Assembly (NCBI GenBank): GCA_009760885.1
Contig: CM019692.1
Coordinates: 56,968,964-57,032,963 of the forward strand
Direction of reading: 5' to 3'
Length of the DNA: 64,000 nt
Source: Achatina immaculata
Lineage: Eukaryota > Mollusca > Gastropoda > Stylommatophora > Achatinidae
Of the stretch, positions 11,055 to 21,658 are shown one piece after another (position 1 is the stretch's first letter; every line of letters starts with the position of its first letter). The notes under the pieces were generated by a model that saw nothing but the letters and a program-made list of their open reading frames with translations, was not told the DNA's origin and ran no database searches. A program made the position numbers and the translations under genes.

Positions 11055-11215
11055 GAAAAGAAAACACATCGTAAACAACCAACACTTGAGGGGAACGATT
11101 AGCAAGCAAACTCTTGGGTAGACGCTGCAGCATGCGGCGGGGGCATATATGGGGGCTGTCCTGAATGCAGTGACGCCAGAGTCTGAACTTTGAACCTTGA
11201 ATTTTGATTAAGATG
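11055..11215 (+). mobile_element. LINE F 3' fragment
   Basis: Near-identical to 9438-9595: AAAACACATCGTAAACA, ACACTTGAGGGGAA, AGCAAACTCTTGGGTAG and CCAGAGTCTGAACTTTGAAC occur in the same order. It is a short 5'-truncated copy, or a remnant that once joined the 9.4-kb copy before an insertion. Confidence 0.88.
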
Positions 11216-11702
11216 AAGTTGTTTTTTTTATATTGTTTGTTAATGTTCTGATTATTTCGTAATATCTTGAAAAATGTTGGCTTATTAAGGAAGTGATATT
11301 ATACAATTTATACTTATACATTTTTTTTCTTTTTGTGATCATTTGCAAGGTTATATGATTTCACAGGCATCGAAAAATTATTATTTAATTTGTTGTTGTT
11401 GTTGAATTTCAGTATTTTAAAATCGTTTCCATGGTCACGTTCACATACTTTTGCATGTTTAGGATCGAGCTTAAAACAAATTCAAATTGGGAACCGCTGT
11501 AATAAACCTTATCTCAGTAAGTGAATTCAGCACATTTACCGTCCTTTTTTTTTTTTGACTTATCCTACCTGTGCGATGTTCACCATGTGATGTTCACCAT
11601 GTGTTTCTTTCTGTACGATCCTGAAAGCTGGAAAGTCACTGGAACCTCCCGTTCTAAATATTTTCTTGTCTACGAGCAGCCACACAAAACACTATTCTAA
11701 TC
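11216..11702. other. unannotated T-rich sequence
   Basis: No recognised feature. Short duplication GATGTTCACCATGTG at about 11575-11602. Confidence 0.45.
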
Positions 11703-12207
11703 CAGTGTTTCCCAGGTTTGTTCGGGCTGCCACCTAGCTTTTTCTCCCAGGCTACATCCTCACCGCCCGCCCACACGCCCCCGCCCCGCCCCCGCCCCAT
11801 GTACTACTCGTACAATGGCCTATTAAACTAAGATATGCAATATACAACTAAAAACAAGCATTTATAACATTTATTTATAATATACTCACCTGCTGTATTA
11901 TTTTCTCAACTTTGAGTGTGATGGATGAGTTTCATTTAGGGACACAAGTTTCTCAACTTTGAATGTGATGGATGAGTTTCATGTAGGGACACAAGTTTCT
12001 CAACTTTGAATGTGGTGGATGAGTTTCTCAACATCAATAATAAGAAAGAATACATTACTTTCCCCGTCTACTGCTTCGTTTTCACTCATCGACCCCTTTT
12101 TTCTTCTACTCCCCCCCTACCTCAACTGACCCTTTTTCTTTAAAAGCCGCCATTCCTTTCCAACGCCCACAGGGGAAGGGCGTTATCGTCCACTTTGGGA
12201 AGCACTG
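11703..12207 (+). mobile_element. hAT-like non-autonomous element, copy 1
   Basis: About 505 bp with hAT-style ends: left CAGTGTTTCCCAGG, right CCACTTTGGGAAGCACTG (reverse complement CAGTGCTTCCCAAAGTGG). An internal 47-bp repeat (TTTCTCAACTTTGA...GATGAGTTTCAT) is present 2.7 times at 11903-12035. No transposase. The 8-bp flanks (TTCTAATC and TTCCTGAT) do not match well, so no target duplication is claimed. A minus-strand relative is at 21177-21590. Confidence 0.7.
11903..12035. repeat. 47-bp tandem repeat inside hAT-like element
   Basis: Almost three copies of a unit of about 47 bp starting TTTCTCAACTTTGA. The third is shortened. The related copy at 21.2-21.6 kb has one to two units. Confidence 0.85.
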
Positions 12208-13106
12208 TTCCTGATGACTACAGAGTAATCTGTTGGAAGAAACACGTCCTTGCTTCATTACAGCGGTGGACGGGGAGAACAGAAAATAAGAGCCCCTGGG
12301 TCGTGTGAAGGTACAAAGAGAATTCTGGACTACGAGCGAGTAGAAGAAGAAGAAGAAAAAAAAGGTGGAAAATTTTCAGAAAAGAGCAGGGAGAAACCCA
12401 AAAGGAGATCTTTGATTGAAAAGTTTCACCAGATAGAATGAAATCAATTCACTGCTGTACTTGAAAATAACCAAACAAGAACCAGGAGAGTATGAACTCT
12501 GTATATCGTAAAGGACAGTCATGGGGAAAGTTTTCTTTTAATATAGTTCTTATCACATTACTCATGCGCTATTCTACTGGGCTCTTCATCCGATCAAAAC
12601 ACAAGCTACAACATAGCCGTAGCATTAGATTCTTTCTCACTCAGAATGGAAATCAATTTTTTCAAAGTTCACGCAAAAGTCATCAATCACTGGGTAGGTA
12701 AAGCCGGGGCGTATTTTCTTAATCAAACGTGAAATACCTTGGAATTTTCCGTCACTATACTTTTCATCAATCTCTACGCTTAATTTCACTTATAAAAGTT
12801 CACTTATAAGTTATTAATAAACATCTGGGACGTCGGGGTTAAGGTTTATCTAGGAAAATGTCACTGGAGCAACGGTAAGCAAAGCAATGAAAAGAGTAGT
12901 GGTAACAACATAAAATAATGACGGAAGGGGAAAGGCTTAGATGCAATATAAAACAAAAAATAAATAACGGATCAAATTCTGGAATCGAAATTTAGAAGGT
13001 GGGGGTGGGGGTGGATTGGTAAAGTTCTGTGTCTGTGACAGGAAAAATAACCAACTTTGCAACAGACTTGGCCAGGAGACCGAGGACAGGTCAGATCAAA
13101 GGGCTC
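12208..13106. other. unannotated sequence
   Basis: No gene recognised. A GAA-rich stretch lies at about 12341-12370 and a G-rich stretch at about 12998-13015. Short open frames at 12250-12441 and 12492-12701 have no motif support. Confidence 0.4.
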
Positions 13107-13115
13107 ACAAAGAGT

Positions 13116-13158
<43 letters not shown>
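13107..13158. repeat. (GA)n microsatellite
   Basis: About 50 bp of GA dinucleotides with one AAAG interruption. Confidence 0.95.
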
Positions 13159-13160
<2 letters not shown>

Positions 13161-14085
13161 GTATCTAATATCAGGCAGGCTGAGGCACGTGACTTGCTCG
13201 CTATTTTTGCGGTAAAAAGTGGAGTAATTTGGTTCTCATTTAAGAGTATTTTTTGTTTTGTTTTGTTTTTTGCTTTATATTTCTTTCACTCTTAAATTAA
13301 TTTTCATTTTCCGCTGAAGTAAATTGTGATGAGAAATTTTGGTAAAGAAGGAACTGGAAGGAAGTTACTCAATACTTTTTTTTAAAAATACGGGTTGAGT
13401 TAGATATTGTGCTGCTTTTTCATTTTATTTTAGACTTTTGCCAAAATATCGCTCTCAGCATTGATTCGCATCGATGTGCAAGATCAGCCGGCCCTGCCAG
13501 TGTTGTTTTAGAGTGAAAGAGTTAATGGAGTCCGCTTTTTATTTTGTAATTTGCCCTGAGCTACGTCAACTTTAACAGCAATGTTATGTAGAACAGACAG
13601 ATGACATTTTTCAAACATCAACTTCTCGGCATAAGATAGACATGAAATAGTGTTCAGCAAAGTCGAGTTCTCAGGGGGTCTCTACCTTCTGCACCAGATC
13701 ATGACGATGATGATGATGATCTAAAGAAAAGAAATATGACAAGACACCAATGCAAGTCTATACAGCTGTCTTGTGTGGTAAATCACGACACTGAAGACAG
13801 ACTGCATATTTAGACAAAAAAAAAACGTGAACCCTATAGCTGCTGTATGAATGTCTGCTTATAAACATATATGGGCTACAAATAGTAATATATGGCCTAT
13901 TATTCTTTTTTTTTTCCGCGTCAGCGAAACAGGAACGCTCTGGAGCGGATGGCACAGTGACCTACATTTAGAGTTCCTAACGTTAGGTGACCCAAATTTG
14001 AGGGTAATGGATAGCCAAGGAGGCCAGTAACATTTTGTGCGGTTCAATTCTCTTTTGTGGGAAGAATGTAGATAGTTTCTTCTCC
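13159..14085. other. unannotated sequence
   Basis: No gene seen. A short (GAT)n at about 13703-13720 could be the tail of an old LINE, but nothing recognisable precedes it. Confidence 0.4.
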
Positions 14086-14285
14086 TATCTATCTATCTAT
14101 CATCTATCTATTGTCGTCTTATTTGGTCATCAAATTTGTCTGTCACAGGCAATATTCCCTTTAAGCTGCGTGACAGCACCACCGCACACACACACATATA
14201 TATATATACACCCACTCACACACATATATACACCCACTCACACACGTATATACACCCACTCACACACATATATTCACCCACTCAC
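14086..14285. repeat. mixed microsatellites (ATCT)n, (CA)n, (TA)n
   Basis: (ATCT)n at about 14086-14113. Then at 14178-14285 a compound array in which CACCCACTCACACACATATATA-like units of about 28 bp, made of CA and TA runs, repeat about four times. Confidence 0.88.
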
Positions 14286-14365
14286 ACAATGCCGTACACG
14301 AAATTGTACATGCCGCGCAAAAAAATGAAAATAAAGAAAACAAATAAAACTACTACTTTATTTTT

Positions 14366-14663
14366 CAGTTTGTTTTCTGATATTACTCTGTGCTATAGCA
14401 CCAGTTTGTTTCCTGATATTACTCTGTGCTATGGTAGCAGTTTGTTTCCTGATATTACTTTGTGCTATAGTAGCAGTTTCTTTTTTTTCCGATATTACTC
14501 TGTACTATGGTAGCAGTTTGTTTCCTGATATTACTCTGTGCTATGGTAGCAGTTTGTTTCCTGATATTACTCTGTGCTATAGTAGCAGTTTCTTTTTTTC
14601 TGATATTACTCTGTGCTATGGCAGCAGTTTGTTTCCTGATATTACTTTGTGCTATGGTAGCGC
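14366..14663. repeat. 36-bp codon-periodic minisatellite
   Basis: About 8.3 copies of a 36-bp unit (AGCAGTTTGTTTCCTGATAT then TACTCTGTGCTATGGT). Because 36 is twelve codons, the array is open on both strands for long stretches: the plus strand reads SLFPDITLCYGS repeats and the minus strand reads IAQSNIRKQTAT repeats. Two units carry extra T bases that shift the frame. No start context, signal or splice evidence supports translation, so it is called a repeat and not a gene. Confidence 0.9.
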
Positions 14664-15290
14664 TAAAAATAATATGATGGCGTGGCATGAGTTTGTTTTT
14701 CTGATTTCTTTGGATTGTAGGATGTCTTTTCCTCTGACAACTTTAAATGATGTGTTATTTGACGTCACGGCGTACATTTGGGCACAAAATCATCTGCAGA
14801 CGGTTCAGAATTTTGCTCACAAACAGCACAACCCTGAGGGTAAACTGTTCATAAGTTTTTCTGTATGTCACTAGGTCTGCATGTCTGTCTATTTGTCAGC
14901 ATGTCTGTCAGTGTGTTGAAGCAGCATTTCTGCCAGAAAATCTTTCTTTTTTTTTTCTAAATTTACAGCAAAATAATAATAATAATAATAATAATAAAAA
15001 TTCAGTGAAATTATCTGAAAAGAGAAAACGTCTCGTCTTCATACAGCAAACGTTGAAACATCAGAGTTTGCCAAATACTGAATCTATATTTTCATAATTC
15101 CTTGACGATGAAATAATTTTATAGATGATAAAGAGAGTGACCACATTTGGAAAAAAATTATCACCATTATCCTGTCTTCTCTTGTAAATGCGGAATATTA
15201 GTTCAATTCTTTCCTCATTTGTTGTCTAAAAACAGAACTATTACGTCTCGTCTAAAGAGTCCTGTTTGGTTATGCTTGTCTCGTCTAATT
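14664..15290. other. unannotated sequence
   Basis: Holds (AAT)n at about 14970-14996. An exon-like stretch at 14720-14840 is discussed under findings. Otherwise nothing recognised. Confidence 0.4.
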
Positions 15291-15357
15291 TGAGTGAGTG
15301 AGTGAGTGAGTGAGTGAAGTGAGTGAAGTGAGTGAGTGAGTGAGAGAGAGAGAGAGA
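15291..15357. repeat. (GTGA)n and (GA)n microsatellite
   Basis: GTGA units with two AGTGAAGTGA interruptions run into a short (GA)n. Confidence 0.93.
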
Positions 15358-16140
15358 CTGACGAATTCATAGACGTTTAACTAGTTTTACTACTTTATAT
15401 ATTATTTTAAAAGAGAACTTTGTTTCTCTGGAACCCGGTAAAGTCGTTTTCTTCCTGGAGAAAAAAGAAAGTTTTCAAAACTTTAGCTGTTTGCTAAAAT
15501 TAGCTAACGTTCATTTTCTTGTGCATTGGAAGGGAGCAAATTATGGACTCTGAGTTTGTTTCTTTTTTTTTTAAGTAGAAAGATAGCGTCGATTATATAT
15601 ATATATATAAACATCTTGCTATAGCGTTCCATGTCTCCGAGCAACACTGTATGTTTCTTACATACATATTGCTTCTGCTCTAACAAAAATTGTATTCCAC
15701 GTTTTACATGAAGCCCTGATACGTGCCACTGAGGCATGAAGAGTCAGGCGCACTTTATTTTATTTCATTTTATTTTTATTTCATTTCATTTTATTTTATT
15801 TTGATAGTTCGGCTGTCTAGAACTGGCTGGATAAGAGTGGAGTACTTTCAATTCAATGAATTAAAATATATTCTCTTGACTTTATTATAATAATTAAATT
15901 TATTCCCTATATCTCTGTTTTTAAACCAAGATATAACTAAAGTCAGGAAAGCGAGGGCATGTGACCTGGGCGCTGAATTTCGAAAAGGAGACATTTTAGT
16001 GCTTAAAAATTGAAAAGTTCCACTACTAATTTAGATGAAATCGAATTTATTACCCTTCTCATTTTTTTGTCCAAGATGCGTCAGTTTTTACTCACCCTGT
16101 TCGTCAAGAACCCAAATAACAGCTCATAGAAATAACTGAT
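15358..16140. other. unannotated sequence with short simple repeats
   Basis: Short (TA)n at about 15592-15610 and (ATTTT)n-like repeats at about 15751-15805. No gene seen. Confidence 0.4.
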
Positions 16141-16150
16141 CTACTACTGC

Positions 16151-16186
<36 letters not shown>

Positions 16187-16328
16187 ACACATACACAGAG
16201 AGCCAGAGAGAGACAGAGAGAACAGAGAGAGACAGAGGCACAGAGAGAGACAGAGAGAGACAGAGAGAGACAGAGAACAGAGAGAGGCACAGAGAGAGGA
16301 CACAGAGAGACACAGAGAGACAGAGAAA
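16141..16328. repeat. (CTA)n and (GAGACA)n microsatellites
   Basis: (CTA)n at about 16141-16178, followed after ACCACCACC by an irregular (GAGACA)n / (CAGAGAGA)n array to about 16328. Confidence 0.93.
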
Positions 16329-16394
16329 GCTTGTGTAGTTCTACGGCGATTGTCTTATCTGTACAGAAATGTGATGGTGCTTGTTTTCTTTACT

Positions 16395-16652
16395 GCGGCC
16401 TGGTTGGCCGAGTGGTTAGACGCTCGGTCTACCAGTCCTTTAGTACTAGCAGTGGGGGGTTCTTTCTGATACCACTATAGCATAAAAGACCCCGGAGTCC
16501 ACCCGGCCACTAAAAATGGGCACCAGAGAAATCTGAGGTGGTGAATGCGGCCAGACCTGATTGTGACCGCATCACGCTTTTATGTGCGGAAGGGCCTAAC
16601 ACAATATCGTCAGTATGCCTTAACGGCATGAAAACAGGCATTTTACCTTACC
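16395..16652 (+). mobile_element. tRNA-derived SINE, copy 1
   Basis: The head GCGGCCTGGTTGGCCGAGTG is like the 5' half of a Ser/Leu-type tRNA and holds a pol III A-box-like TTGGCCGAGTGG (16404-16415). The B box is decayed here. The body shares blocks with the copies at 22597-23280 and 50509-50790: ACCAGAGAAATCTG, GCGGCCAG, ATCACGCTTTTATGTGC, CCTAACAC and ATGCCTTAACGGCATG. It ends in TTTTACCTTACCTT. SINEs use LINE proteins for mobility; which LINE serves this one is unknown. Confidence 0.87.
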
Positions 16653-16666
16653 TTGTTTTCTTTACG

Positions 16667-16732
16667 TAATCATCATAATCATCATCATCATCAGCAGCAG
16701 CAGCAACAACAACAACAACAGCAACAGCAGCG
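16667..16732. repeat. (CAT)n / (CAG)n / (CAA)n trinucleotide repeat
   Basis: ATCATCATC runs into CAGCAGCAG and CAACAACAA. It is directly downstream of the SINE tail. Confidence 0.9.
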
Positions 16733-17465
16733 GCCCCATGCGCTGGAGATTTTGTTGGCCAGGAGTAGAAGTCTTCTCCTTACTTGTTGTGGAACACTTC
16801 TAGGTTATGTTAACCTTCAAATATTTCTAGCACAGCTTGTTCTTAACGTTCCCTTGTTCCACTATTTATGCTTGTGCATGCGAAAACAATAACCTACATA
16901 CAGCACGAGACAGCTTCTCCCTGGAACGATTTTTTGTTCCTTCAAAGAAAGAGCTATTCCTCTTTATCTGAATTCCGTGAAACCTGCAGCTACGGTTGTG
17001 TGCTATTACCAATGAATTATTGAAAATCCTCAAACTGTTCTGGGTTTCTCGCTTGCAGACATATACATCTTGTCTATGTGCATAATTATGCTGAATTGCT
17101 GAAGAATCTTGCGCTACGTCTTAATATTTACATATGCTTTTATTTTCACGATCGATTGCCAGAAATCATGTAATCGATAATACAACTATCTAAACCACGT
17201 GTTAGTAAAGTATGTTCTTCACAACTGGCTCAACACTGGTGTCAACTCGTTTGAATGTTGTTTCACCAGGTTACAGTAATATCACGTGTTTACTTCTAAT
17301 TTTTTTTTAGAAATAATTCTAATTTAAATTATCTTCTGGAAGATAAAAATAGAATCAAAATAGACTCAACTTCAAGCTTAAGTGTTTTATTATAAATTTA
17401 TGATAAGATTAAGAGGTGTTATGGAAAAATGATACATCCGGTATTGTTGTATCAGTTGTCCTTTT
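16733..17465. other. unannotated AT-rich sequence
   Basis: No feature recognised in this stretch. Confidence 0.45.

Positions 17466-17507
<42 letters not shown>
17466..17507. repeat. (TA)n microsatellite, left of LINE B
   Basis: About 20 TA units, directly before the 5' end of the LINE. Confidence 0.95.
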
Positions 17508-17510
<3 letters not shown>

Positions 17511-17707
17511 CCGTGTGGTACCCGGGATCTGCAAAGAATAGGACCACTGTACCCTACCATGCATGATCGTAAAAGGCGACTAAGGAGGGTTCAGCATAGG
17601 GCCAGCAACCCTATCTGGTAAAAAACTATCAGACTGCTACAGAAACAGAAGCAAGGGAAAAAGCAAATGCAGGTGGAAGGAGAAATGCTTATCAGGAAAC
17701 TGAGCCC

Positions 17708-18520
17708 ATGAAGGTTGTGGATGAAAGCCAGCCACTGGAAGTCCCCAGCCCGACTGCAGACCTCCTGGAACCTAAACAAAAGATGCAAATAGGCAGCTGG
17801 AATGTAAGAACACTAAACCAGACTGGAAAACTAGCACAAACCATCAAGGAAATGCACAGATACAAACTAGACATACTAGGAATACAAGAAGCAAGATGGA
17901 CAGGACAAGGCAGAAGGAAATTAACAACACAGCACACAGAAGATACAATAATATGGTCAGGTAAAGAAGATCTTCATGAAGGAGGAGTAGCATTGATTAT
18001 AACAAAAGAAGCATCAAGAGCATTGCTGAAATGGACCCCAATAAATGAGAGATTATTATATGCACGGTTCAACTCAAGATTCACGAAGCTGTCTATTATA
18101 GTTTGTTATGCACCAACAGAAGCAGCTGAAGAGGAATTAAAAGAAGATTTTTACAACAGCCTCCAAGCCACAGTAGAAACAATACCCAAGCATGATATGC
18201 TACTCATCTTGGGCGACTTCAATGCAAAAGTAGGTGAAGGAAATGAAGATAGAAGAAGAATCATGGGAAGAGAAGGAATCGGAGAAATAAATGAAAATGG
18301 AGAAAGACTGTGCAGTTTCTGTGAAGAAAACATGATGACCATCGGAGGGACAATTTTCCAACACAAAAACATCCATAAGGTGACTTGGAGGTCACCAGAT
18401 AAAACCACAGAAAACCAAATCGATCACATACTAATAAACAACAAGTGGAAACGGTCACTACAAGATGTCGAGCAAGGAAAGGAGCAGATATAGGAAGTGA
18501 TCACAACCTTCTGGTAGCAA
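17708..18520 (+). pseudogene. LINE B AP-endonuclease domain
   Basis: APE-type endonuclease that nicks target DNA for target-primed reverse transcription. Motifs in order: GSWNVRTLNQTGKLAQ, 'LGIQEARWTGQGRRK', 'LLYARFN..FTKLSIIVCYAP', LILGDFNAKVG, 'NQIDHILINNKW'. The frame is open from 17708 to 18493. A frameshift just before its stop moves the last motif, GSDHNLLVAKIKLKLRKA, to another frame at about 18494-18547, so the catalytic His of SDH is no longer joined to the rest. The start codon at 17708 lies about 65 codons before the first conserved motif, or may be a later ATG. The sequence strongly resembles the 'craniofacial development protein 2-like' annotations that are really RTE endonucleases. 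Confidence 0.88.
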
Positions 18521-18869
18521 AAATAAAACTAAAATTAAGGAAAGCCAGAATCGGAGAACACAGAAGATACATTTTGATACAAGAAAACTGATAGACCAGC
18601 AAACAAGAAATGAATTCTCAATAATACTTAAGAACCGCTTCAGTGTCCTACAAGATGAAGCAGAAATGTCCATATTAGAGTTCAATAAAACACTACAGGA
18701 AACAGCAAAAGAGGTGCTGGGATATCGGAAAAGGAGAAAAAGGAATGGATAATGAGACCACATGGGAAAAGATAGAGCAAAGAAAAGAAATCAAGAAAAA
18801 ATTACTGAACACCAAATCACAACGGCTTAAAGAACGAGTTTTAAGTAATTATGCACAAAAGACAAAGAA

Positions 18870-19912
18870 GTGAAGGAATCATGCCGTCAAGATAAACGTC
18901 AATATTATGACAACTTAGCAGAAACAGCAGAGAAAGCAGCATATACAAATGACATGAAAACCATATATAAAATCACAAAGCAGATGACAGGTAACTTCAA
19001 TACAAGATGTGAAAGTGCAGTAAGAACACAAAATGGACAACTGGTCAGTGGAGAGAGAAAAAATTGAAAGATGGAGGGAACACTTTAACACCCTACTAAA
19101 CAGAACACAAGCAGCACAAGTAATAGATATACCTGAAGCAAAAGCGAACTAAACATCAATACAGGACCAATACAATAAATGAAGTAAAAGAGGCGATAAA
19201 GATGCTAAAATCAGACAGGGCACCAGGTGAAGATGAAGTGACTGCTGAGATGTTGAAAGCAGAAGAAACAGAAACACCAAAACAACTTTGCCGGATATTA
19301 CAACAAATTTGGGATTTAGAAAAAGCCCCAGAGGAGTGGAAAACTGGTCTTATAGTAAAACTACCAAAGAAGGGTGACCTCAGAGATTGCGGGAACTGGA
19401 GAGGCATTACCCTACTGCCACTCACTAGTAAAGTATTTTGCAGAATAATCATCAACAGAATTGTACCAACACTTGAGGAAAAACTTCGGAAAGAGCAGGC
19501 AGGATTTAGGAAAGGAAGATCATGCATAGACCATATATTTGTACTTAGACAAATATTAGAACAGGCAAATGAGTGGCATAGCACAACATATGCATTATTC
19601 ATAGATTTTGAGAAAGCCTTTGACAGTGTCAACAGAGATGCACTGTGGAAAATCCTAAGATGGCATGGCCTCCCCCATAAATAGTTAATGTAATCAAAGC
19701 CCTATACGAGGGTTTTCAGTGCAAAGTTATCTGTGGAGACATACCTCCAGCAGCTTTAGGTACAAACAGGAGTGAAACAGGGATGTGTACTATCACCAAC
19801 ATTATTATCTTGGCAGTAGACTGGTTAATGAAGGAGGCAACATCAGACAAACGCAGAGGATTACAATGGACCCTTGACACAGTGCTGGAGGACCTTGACT
19901 TTGCGGACGACA
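18870..19912 (+). pseudogene. LINE B reverse transcriptase region
   Basis: Reverse transcriptase core, broken into frames. Linker block 'RQDKRQYYDNLAETAEKAA' lies at 18885-18945. The RT N-terminal motifs are open at 19202-19684: 'APGEDEVTAEMLKAEE', 'WRGITLLPLTSKVFCRII', 'EEKLRKEQAGFRKGRSC' and FIDFEKAFDSVNRDALW. A stop after 'HGLPHK' is followed by further indels. The catalytic FADD box, in the context DLDFADDICLLSS, survives at 19900-19911. Both Asp residues are intact even though the frame is lost, so the inactivation is by indel and not by active-site loss. Confidence 0.88.
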
Positions 19913-20382
19913 TTTGTCTATTATCAAGCAGTCACAAAGATATGCAAGATAAATAAACAAGTTAACCCAGAATGCAAACAACATAGGACTAAAGATCAAT
20001 GTAGGAAAGACAAAGTTAATGAAGCAAAATGTGAACAACAGAAATGTACTCGAGTAGATAACAAGTTAGTGGAGGAGGTCAACGAATTTGTATACCTTGG
20101 CAGCAGAGTAGTAGAAATGGAGACAGCACAGAGGACATCAACAGCAGACTTACTAGAGCAAACCAGGCTTTTGCAATGCTACAGAATATATGGAAATCAA
20201 TAAACTAAGCATAAATATGAAAATCAGGATATTTAAGAGTAATGTCTAAGTGTACTACTCTATGGAAGTGAATGCTGGAAAATCACCAAAACCATAGAAA
20301 ACAAGTTGGATTCTTTATAGACTAAATGTTTACGTAGAATTAAAAAATATTTTGGCCAAACACCATAAGAAATAACATTTTA

Positions 20383-20670
20383 TTGGCAGAAATGCAGATG
20401 AAACCACTGACAACAATTATTGAGGAAAGACGCTGGCGATGGTTGGGACATGTGCTCCGAATGACAGACAACTCACTACCAAAAATAGCACTAAGATGGA
20501 CACCACAGGGGAGCAGAAGTAAGGGTAGACCAAAAGAGACATGGAGAAGAACAACAGAAAGGATGTTGAGCAATAGAGGCTCACCTGGGCAAGAGCAGAA
20601 AAAAAGGCGAAAGACAGGCATTTGTGGAAAACCCTTGCGGAAGCCCCATGTGCCCTGGGCACTTAAGGTT

Positions 20671-20674
<4 letters not shown>
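20383..20674 (+). pseudogene. LINE B C-terminal block
   Basis: C-terminal block typical of RTE-like elements: 'EERRWRWLGHVLRM', 'ALRWTPQGSRSKGRPKETWR' and a tail near 'RHLWKTLAEAPCALGT'. The latter needs a frame change at about 20585. The copy ends in GGGCACTTAAGGTTCAGAG and then (TA)n. Confidence 0.83.

Positions 20675-20713
<39 letters not shown>
20675..20713. repeat. (TA)n microsatellite, right of LINE B
   Basis: About 19 TA units directly at the 3' end of LINE B, mirroring the array at 17466-17507. Confidence 0.95.
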
Positions 20714-20716
<3 letters not shown>

Positions 20717-20796
20717 CCTCCCCCATGTAAAAGGACTGTATTAAATATCTGTCAAAACTTCTGGGACTTCAATTTACTGCAACCGTGATTAACTTT

Positions 20797-21118
20797 TTTT
20801 GCCCCCTCCCTTTCCTACTCCATTCCTTTTCCCCTTCCTTCCCCTTCCCCCCCGCTCCTACCCCTCCTTCCCCTTTCCTGCCCTCTCCTTTCCTCCTTCC
20901 TACTTTCTCCCCCTTCCTACCCTCTTCTTCCCCCTTCCTACCCTCTTCTTCCTCCTTCCTACCCTCTTCTTCCCCCTTCCTACCTCCTTCCTACCTTCTT
21001 CTTCCCCCTTCCTACACTCTTCTTTCCCCTTCCTACCCTCTTCTTCCTCCTTCCTACCCTCTTCTTCCCCCTTCCTACCCTCTTCTTCCCCCTTCCTAGC
21101 CCCTCCTCCTTCCCCCTT
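20797..21118. repeat. C/T-rich minisatellite
   Basis: Pyrimidine-rich plus strand. From about 20890 it forms units of about 21-22 bp (CTTCCTACCCTCTTCTTCCC). Long open frames on both strands (Pro/Ser/Leu-rich and Gly/Lys/Arg-rich) are products of composition. Confidence 0.9.
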
Positions 21119-21176
21119 CCTTCACACTCCTCGGAACCCTTGGAGTAATTTTTAACCATCCGTGGAACATCTACGT

Positions 21177-21590
21177 CAGAGTTTCCCAAAGTGGGTGATA
21201 ACTCTTTCCCCCCCCCCCCGCGAACGTTATAATGACTGGAGGAGGGGGGAGCAAGAAAAAGCGTCAGAAGGGGGGGGGGGCATTGAAAGAAAACGTGGCG
21301 TTGAGGTAATACGAAGCAGCACAGCAGAGGCGGTAATGTATTCCTTTTTATTACTTTTCAACCTGACATTGAGAAACTTGTGACCCTACAATGAAACTCA
21401 TCCATCACTTTAAATGTTGAGAAAATAATGCAGTAGGTACTCCTTCATAGTGTTAAATAAACTGGTTTGCTAGCTTAAGTGTCCATTGTGTACTGCATAT
21501 GTTAGTTCAATAGGTCAGTGTACGAGTAGTACATAAGGAAATATGGACGCTGAGGATATGGCCTGGGAGGAAATGTTTACCGCAGCTCAC
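21177..21590 (-). mobile_element. hAT-like non-autonomous element, copy 2
   Basis: The end CAGAGTTTCCCAAAGTGGG starts at 21177. On the minus strand the body shares GATGGATGAGTTTCAT, a CTGCATTATTTTCTCAAC-like block and ATGTACTACTCGTAC with the element at 11703-12207. The far end is lost near 21590. It contains poly-C (about 21210-21220) and poly-G runs (about 21269-21280). Confidence 0.7.
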
Positions 21591-21615
21591 TTTTCGCTTT
21601 CTATGTCTCTCTGAC

Positions 21616-21616
21616 T

Positions 21617-21658
<42 letters not shown>
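21616..21658. repeat. (CT)n microsatellite
   Basis: Poly-C followed by about 18 CT units and TTTCTCTC. Confidence 0.93.

Larger units (their letters stand above)
17508..20674 (+). mobile_element. LINE family B (RTE-like), near full length, defective
   Basis: A 3.2-kb element with a 5' leader (TAAAAGGCGACTAAGGAGGG, then GGCCAGCAACCCTATCTGG), an AP-endonuclease, a reverse transcriptase and the RTE-type C-terminal block. The parts lie in the right order but in several frames. It sits exactly between two (TA)n arrays (17466-17507 and 20675-20713), which suggests either insertion into a TA microsatellite or a TA-rich tail. It is one of the two longest LINE copies in the window and the only plus-strand one that still has both enzymatic domains. 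Confidence 0.88.

Noticed and set aside
16395..16480. tRNA gene
   Set aside because: The head resembles a Ser/Leu tRNA but cannot form a full cloverleaf with acceptor stem, and it continues into a body shared by other copies. It is a SINE. The same applies at 22597 and 50509.
20785..21189. Pro/Ser-rich and Gly/Lys-rich frames on both strands
   Set aside because: C/T-rich minisatellite.
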